DNA of 28,518 nucleotides from JAILLW01 sp045640905 (GTDB taxonomy: Bacteria; Bacillota; Clostridia; Lachnospirales; Lachnospiraceae): contig JAZUFW010000053.1 in NCBI GenBank assembly GCA_045640905.1, positions 1 through 28,518 on the forward strand. The letters run 5' to 3'. How positions within the stretch are numbered: position 1 is the stretch's first letter; each line of letters opens with the position of its first letter. Shown piece by piece: positions 22,895 through 28,518 of this stretch. The notes beneath the pieces were generated by a model. That model ran no database searches. It had not been told where the DNA came from and was given only the letters and a program-made list of their open reading frames with translations. Both the position numbers and the translations under genes were made by a program.

Positions 22895-23413
22895 CTAACT
22901 TAATTTTCTGACTTCAGCGAATGAAATCTCTACAGGAGTTTCTCTTCCGAACAACTCAACATTGATTGTAACCGTCTGTTTACCAAAGTCCATACGACGA
23001 ACGATACCGATTGTATCCTTCCAAGCACCTGCAACAGCAACGATTGTATCTCCTTCCTTGAAATCAACAGAGATATTTTCTGTTCTGATTCCGAGGGGTT
23101 TCATTTCGTTTTCAGAAAGGGGAACCGGCTTTGAACCGGGTCCGACGAAACCTGTAACACCTCTGGTATTACGTACAACGTACCAAGTCTCGTCATTCAT
23201 AACCATATTAATAAGAACATATCCCGGGAAAAGCTTCTTTTCAACGGTCTTACGCGTACCGTTTTTCATCTCGACAACATTTTCCATAGGAACACGAACC
23301 TCAAGAATTTCTTCCTGAAGAGAACGGTTTTCTATGGTCTTCTCGATATTGGCTTTAACCTTGTTCTCATATCCGGAATATGTATGTACTACATACCAAT
23401 TTGCCTCTGCCAT
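22895..23413 (-). CDS. nusG: Transcription termination/antitermination protein NusG
   Basis: RNA polymerase-associated factor that modulates elongation, pausing and coupling to ribosomes. 172 residues from the ATG at 23413 (MAEANWYVVHTYSGYENKVK), chosen because AAGGAG sits 7 bases upstream; the frame extends to 23440 without a site. The NGN domain runs to about residue 110 (RNTRGVTGFVGPGSKP) and the KOW domain is C-terminal (FKEGDTIVAVAGAWKDTIGIV). It follows secE by 13 bases, the standard order. Confidence 0.97.
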   Translation of the reverse strand: MAEANWYVVHTYSGYENKVKANIEKTIENRSLQEEILEVRVPMENVVEMKNGTRKTVEKKLFPGYVLINMVMNDETWYVVRNTRGVTGFVGPGSKPVPLSENEMKPLGIRTENISVDFKEGDTIVAVAGAWKDTIGIVRRMDFGKQTVTINVELFGRETPVEISFAEVRKLS

Positions 23414-23426
23414 GTGACCGCTCCTT

Positions 23427-23624
23427 TTATAACTTAGCAATAAAGTTTATACCGTACTGAATAACAGTATCAAACAATGCAATCAAAACAGCAAGGACAG
23501 CCGATACGCATACAACTGCAACAGATTCCTTAACAAGAGTATCCTTGTCAGGCCATGTGATTTTCTTGTATTCAGCTTTAACTCCTTTAAAGAAGCTGGG
23601 CTTTTCTGTATTATTATCTGCCAT
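23427..23624 (-). CDS. secE: Preprotein translocase subunit SecE
   Basis: Small essential subunit of the SecYEG channel. 65 residues with a cytoplasmic amphipathic segment (FFKGVKAEYKKITWPDKDTL, the family hallmark ITWP) and a single membrane helix (about 32-60), the short Gram-positive form. It lies between rpmG and nusG as in most bacteria. Confidence 0.96.
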   Translation of the reverse strand: MADNNTEKPSFFKGVKAEYKKITWPDKDTLVKESVAVVCVSAVLAVLIALFDTVIQYGINFIAKL

Positions 23625-23652
23625 AACGCACCTTCCCGTAAATCAAACTAAA

Positions 23653-23802
23653 TTACTTTGTTTCCTTATGTAAAGTATGTGTCTTGCAGAATCTGCAATA
23701 CTTTTTAACTTCCATTCTGTCAGGATGTGTCTTCTTATCCTTTGTAGTATTGTAGTTACGCTGCTTACATTCTGTACATGCTAATGTAATCTTGGTACGC
23801 AT
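23653..23802 (-). CDS. rpmG: 50S ribosomal protein L33
   Basis: A 49-residue ribosomal protein, read directly from the minus strand. It begins MRTKITLACTECKQRNY and ends CRFCKTHTLHKETK, so it has the two CxxC pairs of the zinc-binding form of L33. AGGAGG lies 8 bases before the ATG at 23802. It is first in the rpmG-secE-nusG-rplK-rplA unit. As a zinc-type paralogue it would be expected to be used when zinc is sufficient; a zinc-independent copy would lie elsewhere. Confidence 0.97.
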   Translation of the reverse strand: MRTKITLACTECKQRNYNTTKDKKTHPDRMEVKKYCRFCKTHTLHKETK

Positions 23803-23866
23803 AATGTATTCCTCCTAACCAAATTTAAAGCAAATTAATAGAGCCTACTAGGCTCCGTGCCTGACT

Positions 23867-23895
23867 AATATATCATAGCAGGAGCCTTTCGTCAA
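23867..23895 (-). promoter_or_regulatory. Promoter of rpmG-secE-nusG-rplK-rplA
   Basis: Minus-strand TTGACG (23890-23895), 17-base spacer, TATATT (23867-23872). The -35 box directly abuts the stop codon of the acetyltransferase gene at 23896. The predicted leader holds a short GAGCC-TAGTA-GGCTC hairpin (23841-23855) without a U-tract. Confidence 0.75.
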
Positions 23896-24573
23896 CTAAT
23901 TATTTTTTGATGTTATTTCCGTTCCCTTACCGCTCTTGAAGATTGAATCCGAAGGAACAACTCCTCTGACGGATGATGTGGGATACACGTTGGTGTGAGA
24001 ACCGATAACAGTTCCCGGATTTAATACGCTGTTACATCCAACCTCTACGAAATCTCCGAGCATGGCGCCGAATTTCTTCAGTCCGGTTTCTATCGTGGTT
24101 TCTTTTCCGTGAACCACTACCAGAGTTTTGTCGGATTTTACATTGGAAGTAATCGAACCGGCACCCATGTGGGATTTATATCCCAAAACCGAATCTCCTA
24201 CATAATTGTAATGGGGCACCTGAACATTATCGGAAATAATAACATTTTTCAATTCAACCGAATTGCCCACAACGCAATTGTCGCCAACCAGTGCAGACCC
24301 TCTGATGAAAGCTCCGTGTCTTACTTCCGTGTTCTCACCGATGATGCACGGGCTTCCCAAATATGCGGTCGGGAAAACCTTTGCCGATTTTGCTACCCAT
24401 ACACCCAATGAAGGATTGTCATATACTTCGGGATCAAGCGTCGGGCCTATTTCCATTATTATATTTTTAATATCTTTTAAAATCTCCCAGGGATACTCAA
24501 CCTTGGATAAATAATCCCAAGCCTTTGTATGACCGGGTTCATAAAGTTCACTAACTTTTAATTGCTCAGCCAT
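23896..24573 (-). CDS. Stand-alone left-handed beta-helix acetyltransferase, GlmU C-terminal-like
   Basis: A 225-residue protein of hexapeptide repeats, matching the C-terminal half of GlmU without its nucleotidyltransferase half. Aligned to E. coli GlmU, the acetyltransferase site looks kept: R91 (IRGSALVG), K109 (VGNSVELKN), H121 and Y124 (PHYNYVGD) and GAGSITSN. It should acetylate a sugar amine, with glucosamine-1-phosphate as the obvious candidate because glmM lies two genes upstream. Many databases name such proteins UDP-GlcNAc pyrophosphorylase, but no GxGTRM nucleotide-binding loop is present. The first 60 residues are a non-helix extension (LKVSELYEPGHTKAWDYLS). It begins 9 bases after nagB. 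Confidence 0.82.
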   Translation of the reverse strand: MAEQLKVSELYEPGHTKAWDYLSKVEYPWEILKDIKNIIMEIGPTLDPEVYDNPSLGVWVAKSAKVFPTAYLGSPCIIGENTEVRHGAFIRGSALVGDNCVVGNSVELKNVIISDNVQVPHYNYVGDSVLGYKSHMGAGSITSNVKSDKTLVVVHGKETTIETGLKKFGAMLGDFVEVGCNSVLNPGTVIGSHTNVYPTSSVRGVVPSDSIFKSGKGTEITSKNN

Positions 24574-24582
24574 TTTTTCTCC

Positions 24583-25302
24583 TTAGTTATATGCGTCTTC
24601 GTCGCAAACCAAAATAACATCATCATGAAGATTCAAAAATGATGCGGGGCAATCACATGTAACCGTGCCCTTAAGCATCTGAGCCACAGCAGCCTTCTTA
24701 TTCTTGCCGCTGGCCAAAATGATTATTTTCTTTGCGGAAAGAATTGTACCCATGCCCATGGTCAATGCCTTTGTGGGCACATCCGCAGCGCTTGCGAAAA
24801 ATCTGGCATTAGCATCGATTGTATCTTCAGTTAATGAAGTAACATGTGTAACAGGAACAAGCTCCGTATCGGGTTCATTAAATGCAATGTGTCCGTTTCT
24901 GCCGATTCCAAGAACCTGAATGTCTGCACCGCCAAGTGAACGAACATATGCTTCATATCTTTTTGCTTCTTCTTCGCCCGAAGGAGCAGCACCGTTCGGA
25001 ACATTGGTACGTGACTTATCGATATTAACCTTGTCAAAAAGGTTCTTATTCATAAAATAACGATAACTCTGATCGTTATCAGGACTGATGGGATAATACT
25101 CATCAAGGTTTACAGTTGTAACATCTTTAAAATCAATTTCGCCTGCCGCATTCATTTTAGCAAGTTCGGCGTACATTCCCTCGGGAGTAGAACCCGTAGC
25201 CAATCCCAAAATGCAATTGGGTTTATTCTTCATAACATCGGCAACAACTTCTGCTGCCTTCTTTGACATTTCATCATAATCTTTACATACTATTGTTTTC
25301 AT
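24583..25302 (-). CDS. nagB: Glucosamine-6-phosphate deaminase
   Basis: Converts glucosamine-6-phosphate to fructose-6-phosphate and ammonia, linking amino-sugar breakdown to glycolysis. 239 residues with LGLATGSTPEGMY (phosphate loop), D67 in VNLDEYY and H138 in GIGRNGHIAFNEP, the catalytic residues of the family. Its ribosome binding site TAGGAG overlaps the glmM stop codon, so the two are translationally coupled. The pairing with glmM is notable because GlmM draws glucosamine-6-phosphate into the wall pathway while NagB removes it. The length matches the short Gram-positive form, which lacks the extended C-terminal allosteric region of E. coli NagB. Confidence 0.97.
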   Translation of the reverse strand: MKTIVCKDYDEMSKKAAEVVADVMKNKPNCILGLATGSTPEGMYAELAKMNAAGEIDFKDVTTVNLDEYYPISPDNDQSYRYFMNKNLFDKVNIDKSRTNVPNGAAPSGEEEAKRYEAYVRSLGGADIQVLGIGRNGHIAFNEPDTELVPVTHVTSLTEDTIDANARFFASAADVPTKALTMGMGTILSAKKIIILASGKNKKAAVAQMLKGTVTCDCPASFLNLHDDVILVCDEDAYN

Positions 25303-25311
25303 ATTTTTCTC

Positions 25312-26667
25312 CTATTTATTAGAAACAAAGTGTCCGCTGTTTTTCATCGCATCGATAATGTGGTCAACCTGCTTTTCACATTCTTCGATTGTTCCTGCTT
25401 CAGACATAACTCGAAGCACAGGTTCCGTTCCCGAAGCTCTTAAAAGAACTCTTCCGTTGTCTCCCAATTCTTCGGTACATTCCGAAACTGCCTTTTTTAC
25501 TGCCTCGTCGGCAAGTGTCTTTTCCTTATCATCAACTATTACATTCTTAAGAACCTGAGGATACATTGTAACCTCGGAAGCAAGAACCGACAAAGGAAGC
25601 TGAGTTTCAATAAGAACACTCATAAGCATTATCGCTGTAATCAATCCATCACCCGTTCTGGCTACGTTCGAGAATATAACATGGCCGGATTGTTCTCCGC
25701 CGATAACATGTCCGAATTCTTTCATATTTTCATATACGTATCTGTCACCGACAGCAGTCTTTTCATACGAAATTCCTGCTTTGTCCAAAGCCTTGTACAA
25801 TCCGAAATTACTCATTACGGTAGTAACCACAGTATTGTTTGTAAGCTTTCCTTCCTGCTTCATGTGCTTTGCACAAATATACATAATCTTATCGCCGTTA
25901 ACAATTTCACCGTTTTCATCTACGGCCAGGCATCTGTCGGCATCACCGTCAAATGCAAATCCGACATCAAGTCTGTGTTCCTTCACATATTTCTGAAGCC
26001 CCTCAATATGTGTCGATCCGCAGTCCTTGTTTATATTGACGCCGTTAGGCTCATTATTGATTACGTACGTTTTGGCCCCCAAAGCATCAAACACTGCACG
26101 TCCGATCATCCATGAACTTCCGTTTGCACAGTCAAGTGCAACCTTTCTGTCTGAAAAATAATTGCTTTCAGACAGTCCGACCAAATAACCGATATAACGG
26201 TTTCTGCCCGAATAATAATCCACAGTGCATCCGATTTCTTCGCTCTGCGAAAAAGGAATTTCATCGATAAGTCCGTCGATGTACTTTTCGATTTCATCCT
26301 GCAAAGCATCATCCATTTTCTCGCCTTCACCGTTCATCAATTTGATTCCGTTATCATGGAAAGCGTTATGGCTGGCACTAATCATTATTCCGCAATCAAA
26401 CGATTCGGTTCTGGTAATATAACTTACACAGGGAGTAGTAGTAACATGAAGCAAATATGCATCCGCACCTGACGAAGCAATACCGGCTGCCAGAGCGTTT
26501 TCATACATATATGAAGAGCGTCGTGTATCTTTGCCTATTACAATCTTCGCTTTATGATCCTTCCCATAATACCATCCCAGATATCTTCCTATCTTAAAGG
26601 CGTGTTCTGCGGTTAATACCTTTCCCGCCTTTCCGCGAAAACCGTCCGTTCCGAAGTATTTGCTCAT
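25312..26667 (-). CDS. glmM: Phosphoglucosamine mutase
   Basis: Interconverts glucosamine-6-phosphate and glucosamine-1-phosphate for UDP-GlcNAc and peptidoglycan synthesis. 451 residues, alpha-D-phosphohexomutase family: opening MSKYFGTDGFRGKAG, phosphoserine S99 in MISASHN, metal site D240/D242/D244 in FDGDADR, sugar-binding GEQSGHVIF, and C-terminal phosphate loop RASGTEPVLRVM. It heads a three-gene unit with nagB and the GlmU-type acetyltransferase. Upstream a TATAAA hexamer (26711-26716) may be its -10; a good -35 at proper distance is not evident (TTGACT is only 8 bases away, TTGCGC 15). Confidence 0.96.
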   Translation of the reverse strand: MSKYFGTDGFRGKAGKVLTAEHAFKIGRYLGWYYGKDHKAKIVIGKDTRRSSYMYENALAAGIASSGADAYLLHVTTTPCVSYITRTESFDCGIMISASHNAFHDNGIKLMNGEGEKMDDALQDEIEKYIDGLIDEIPFSQSEEIGCTVDYYSGRNRYIGYLVGLSESNYFSDRKVALDCANGSSWMIGRAVFDALGAKTYVINNEPNGVNINKDCGSTHIEGLQKYVKEHRLDVGFAFDGDADRCLAVDENGEIVNGDKIMYICAKHMKQEGKLTNNTVVTTVMSNFGLYKALDKAGISYEKTAVGDRYVYENMKEFGHVIGGEQSGHVIFSNVARTGDGLITAIMLMSVLIETQLPLSVLASEVTMYPQVLKNVIVDDKEKTLADEAVKKAVSECTEELGDNGRVLLRASGTEPVLRVMSEAGTIEECEKQVDHIIDAMKNSGHFVSNK

Positions 26668-26786
26668 TCTGTCATCATCCCTTTCTTGTTGGTTTTTTTA
26701 ACGGTAAAATTTTATACCCATACAAGTCAATGCGCAAGTTTTTTTTCATCTGCGTAGGTGTCCTGACTTTTGCAGGAAAACAAGTA

Positions 26787-26829
26787 TAAAACCACCCTCA
26801 ATCCCAGTAAAATCAACGGGTTGAGGGTG
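26787..26829 (-). terminator. Hairpin terminator upstream of glmM
   Basis: Minus-strand CACCCTCAA (26821-26829) pairs with TTGAGGGTG (26793-26801), with an inner CCC/GGG pairing, followed by GTTTTATAC. The plus-strand side continues TTGTATTTTTGC, so it could also stop transcription in that direction. It separates glmM from the decayed region to its right. Confidence 0.7.
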
Positions 26830-26847
26830 TTGTATTTTTGCAACTTT

Positions 26848-27105
26848 TCATAGCGTACAGTCTAATAAAATATGTAATTTAACAAATTTTTTAGAAGGAA
26901 GCCTTGCATAGCGATCAATCTCCTGCCAACTATTGCACCTGAAAAATCTCTCATCAGGTACTTCTTCATATTAAAAAAGCCGGAACTGGCTGTACGGTAA
27001 ATCAATATCAAACAATTCTTTAGCTATCTTGGTGAAATACACCCCTGTTTCACAGATAACATCATCAAAGTCTATATAAACCTTCAAGTTTTTGATTCCT
27101 TTCAT
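26848..27105 (-). pseudogene. Remnant of a HAD-like 5'(3')-nucleotidase gene
   Basis: An ATG at 27105 opens a frame reading VYIDFDDVICETGVYFTKIA, the DxDxV nucleophile motif and start of NT5C-type 5'(3')-deoxyribonucleotidases, but it stops after 44 codons at 26971 just past a T-run (CGGCTTTTTTAA). The expected continuation after RFF would be another 140 or so residues. The same frame after the stop reads YEEVPDERFFRCNSWQEIDR and ends at 26848, which I do not recognise. Just upstream, an unrelated tail VYKIGAGIAKKFLKES ends in TGA overlapping the ATG (ATGA), as if this were once the second gene of a coupled pair. Confidence 0.6.
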
Positions 27106-27169
27106 GATTCCTTTAGAAACTTTTTCGCAATTCCTGCACCGATTTTGTATACCAAAAAACGGGAATATA

Positions 27170-27213
27170 AATAGAATCGCCCGAACTAAAATTCCAAGTT
27201 CGGACGATTTCTT
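27170..27213 (-). terminator. Hairpin after the 331-aa secreted protein gene
   Basis: AATCGCCCGAACT (27175-27187) and AGTTCGGACGATT (27197-27209) form a 13-position stem with a single mismatch and a 9-base loop, 36 bases after the stop codon. The minus-strand side continues CTATTTATATT and the plus-strand side TCTTTTCCCATTTT, so termination could work in either direction. Confidence 0.65.
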
Positions 27214-27245
27214 TTCCCATTTTACACAATTAAATTTGATTCAAC

Positions 27246-28241
27246 TTATTTACAAATAAAGATGGTAATGTTAGTCTTCGCAGGTCTTATTATAAAGTTC
27301 TTCAGAATAATATTGCCAAATTCATCAATCTCACCTTCAATGGTGTAAGCTCCATCTATCAGGTTATAGCATACAGCTTTTATTTTAGTTTTCTTATCTA
27401 ATTCCGCGGCCATATTCTTCCAGGTAAGAGTGGTCAATTTACCATTATCTTCAGCAGAAAGATTCTTGCTTGCATAAATTCCGTAGGTGGCCAGGATATC
27501 AGCCTCTTTTCCTTCTATAGCAGCAAAATATGCTGCAAGTCCATTCTGATTACTAAGATCCTTTGCTTCAAGATTCAAAACAGTTGCGCTGAATTTCTCT
27601 GCCGAATTTTTAGGAAGACCATTTAAATTGTTAATATTGGTCCCAATGGTTGCTCCGCCGGAAAAAGAAACGGTACCGAAAGGCAATACAGACTTCATAG
27701 TGGTAGGTGCCACTGTCCCAGCTACAGCACTCTGAGGTTCTTCAACCGGAGTAGGCTGGGAAGGCGCCGGATTTGACTGAGGAATTGCTTCGGGTGAAGG
27801 CATAGGTGTAGGCGATGCGAAAACCGCTTCAACAAATACGTCCCGGTCGAGCATTGTGAAATACCACATACCACCATCCTCAGCGGGCTTACCGTCTTCC
27901 CACTCAACCCATTGATGTTCAGGGTCATCACTCGGAAGATAAAATTTAAAACCGGTAAAGTTGCTACCTTCTTCAGGCCCAGTGTACCAAACTGAAACAT
28001 CAGAATTTGTCTTTACAGAAATATCCTTTGGAGGGGAGTCAGGAGACTCGCCGGGCTCAACTGTATAAGTGTCACAAACAGGGGTATCCGAGAGCGGTTC
28101 CGTAGCTTTAGAAACTGTCACATTAACCTTTCCACTTTCCGGATATTCAACATGCAAAGTAAGGTCGTCAGCAAAAGCCGTTACCGAAAACAGAGAAAAT
28201 GCAAGAACTGAAGCAAGTACAACATTTATTGATTTTTTCAA
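27246..28241 (-). CDS. Secreted protein with InlB B-repeat-like domain and Pro-rich linker
   Basis: A 331-residue exported protein of no named family. Residues 1-24 are a signal peptide ending SVTAFA before DD. Residues 25-142 are beta-rich, and its end, MWYFTMLDRDVFVEAVFA, resembles the close of divergent InlB B-repeat domains (usually FTMPDxDVTVTAVF). Residues 143-180 form a Pro/Ser/Thr linker (SPTPMPSPEAIP), and 185-331 form a second domain (AAYFAAIEGKEADILATYGIYASKN). No LPXTG or C-terminal membrane segment is present, so it should be released or held non-covalently. The start is TTG at 28241, 7 bases behind AGGAGG; there is no upstream ATG. A LuxR-type regulator gene ends 145 bases upstream. 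Confidence 0.8.
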   Translation of the reverse strand: MKKSINVVLASVLAFSLFSVTAFADDLTLHVEYPESGKVNVTVSKATEPLSDTPVCDTYTVEPGESPDSPPKDISVKTNSDVSVWYTGPEEGSNFTGFKFYLPSDDPEHQWVEWEDGKPAEDGGMWYFTMLDRDVFVEAVFASPTPMPSPEAIPQSNPAPSQPTPVEEPQSAVAGTVAPTTMKSVLPFGTVSFSGGATIGTNINNLNGLPKNSAEKFSATVLNLEAKDLSNQNGLAAYFAAIEGKEADILATYGIYASKNLSAEDNGKLTTLTWKNMAAELDKKTKIKAVCYNLIDGAYTIEGEIDEFGNIILKNFIIRPAKTNITIFICK

Positions 28242-28323
28242 AGTTTTTCCTCCTCAAAATATTTCACTATATACTTAAAAATCGTATATCATTGTCACAT
28301 ACAACATAATAATACTAGCTTCT

Positions 28324-28361
28324 GGTACTTTTGTATTACCCATTTTTCATCAAAAATGGGT
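28324..28361. promoter_or_regulatory. Candidate operator with 10-bp inverted repeat upstream of the 331-aa secreted protein gene
   Basis: ACCCATTTTT (28338-28347), CATC, AAAAATGGGT (28352-28361) is a perfect 10-bp dyad. Neither side is followed by a U-tract, so it is not a normal terminator for the LuxR gene. It overlaps a GGTACTTTTGTA block (28324-28335) also found, with one mismatch, upstream of the 941-aa secreted protein gene. An operator is therefore proposed; the promoter itself is not clear. Confidence 0.4.
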
Positions 28362-28386
28362 ATCTTTTGAAAAATCGATAAAAATT

Positions 28387-28518
28387 TTACCGCAGCATGT
28401 ACTCGTTTAATTCTTTTCTGCTGTTGATACCCAGTTTATTGAAAATGCCGGTTATGTGGCTCTTGACGGTATTAACATTCATCTCCATGTAATCAGCTAT
28501 TTCATTGTTAGTCCAGCC
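28387..28518 (-). CDS. LuxR-family transcriptional regulator, C-terminal helix-turn-helix (partial)
   Basis: The last 43 residues of a protein whose start lies beyond the right edge, read directly from the minus strand. NNEIADYMEMNVNTVKSHIT and IFNKLGINSRKEL are the recognition helices and closing helix of the GerE/LuxR DNA-binding domain, with the hallmark TVKSH. Whether the missing part is a response-regulator receiver, an ATPase or another sensor domain cannot be seen. The stop is at 28387, 145 bases before the start of the secreted protein gene, so it may control that gene, but this is inferred from position. Confidence 0.85.
   Translation of the reverse strand, partial: GWTNNEIADYMEMNVNTVKSHITGIFNKLGINSRKELNEYMLR

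Larger units (their letters stand above)
26668..27245. other. 578-base region without an intact gene
   Basis: Contains the short promoter and leader of glmM, a terminator, gene remnants at about 26848-27152 on the minus strand, and the hairpin following the 331-aa secreted protein gene. No RNA gene is recognisable. Confidence 0.75.

Noticed and set aside
1..28518. tRNA or rRNA genes
   Set aside because: No T-arm (GGTTCGAATCC-type) or rRNA-like sequence was seen on either strand by reading; a dedicated tRNA search would be needed to exclude a divergent one.

Overview
The window reads as a chromosomal segment of a low-to-moderate-GC Gram-positive anaerobe of the Clostridia. Lachnospiraceae is the most likely family. 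This is inferred from the CIRCE/HrcA heat-shock operon, the IreB-RuvX-DUF1292 gene order, a ThiI without rhodanese domain beside a cysteine desulfurase, type III glutamine synthetase, and a lysine/alanine-rich protein with a DUF6465-like tail. Almost every gene is on the minus strand; the one clear plus-strand gene is a small HPr-like protein. I see no tRNA or rRNA gene, insertion sequence, CRISPR array or phage gene.

Layout in coordinate order (minus-strand transcription runs right to left). 1-2450: class I heat-shock operon hrcA-grpE-dnaK with a sigma-A-type promoter and CIRCE operator; dnaK runs off the left edge. 2487-3154: a monocistronic histone-H1-like DNA-binding protein gene with its own promoter and terminator. 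3226-5145: a PAP2-family membrane phosphatase and a class I/II aminotransferase, with a terminator-like hairpin just upstream. 5158-13344: a long, tightly packed gene run, ireB, ruvX, DUF1292, RNase J, ylbF-like, a MltG-like protein without catalytic domain, trmR-like methyltransferase, U32/TrhP-like protein, glnN, and a DUF1905/C39-like cysteine-protease fold protein. Several neighbours overlap by 1-14 bases, so it probably behaves as one transcription unit. 13395-14738: mtaB. 14772-15122: plus-strand HPr-like gene with its own promoter and terminator. 15121-18209: rsmE, cysteine desulfurase and thiI, separated by 1 and 4 bases.

18274-21638: a large secreted, alanine-rich coiled-coil protein (941 aa) with a structured upstream region rich in GGTAC half-sites and hairpins. 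21639-23895: rpmG-secE-nusG-rplK-rplA from one strong promoter, with a probable L11/L1 leader structure. 23896-26667: glmM, nagB and a stand-alone GlmU-type acetyltransferase, an amino-sugar cluster. 26668-27245: no intact gene; terminators and decayed gene pieces, including the N-terminus of a 5'-nucleotidase-like HAD protein. 27246-28518: a secreted 331-aa protein starting at TTG, and the C-terminal helix-turn-helix of a LuxR-family regulator cut by the right edge.

Themes: RNA modification and turnover (mtaB, thiI plus desulfurase, trmR/trhP, rsmE, RNase J) with translation and export genes form the housekeeping core. The less ordinary parts are the two secreted proteins, which share a bipartite upstream motif, the Crh-like HPr, the DUF1905/C39-like fusion and the solo GlmU-type acetyltransferase.
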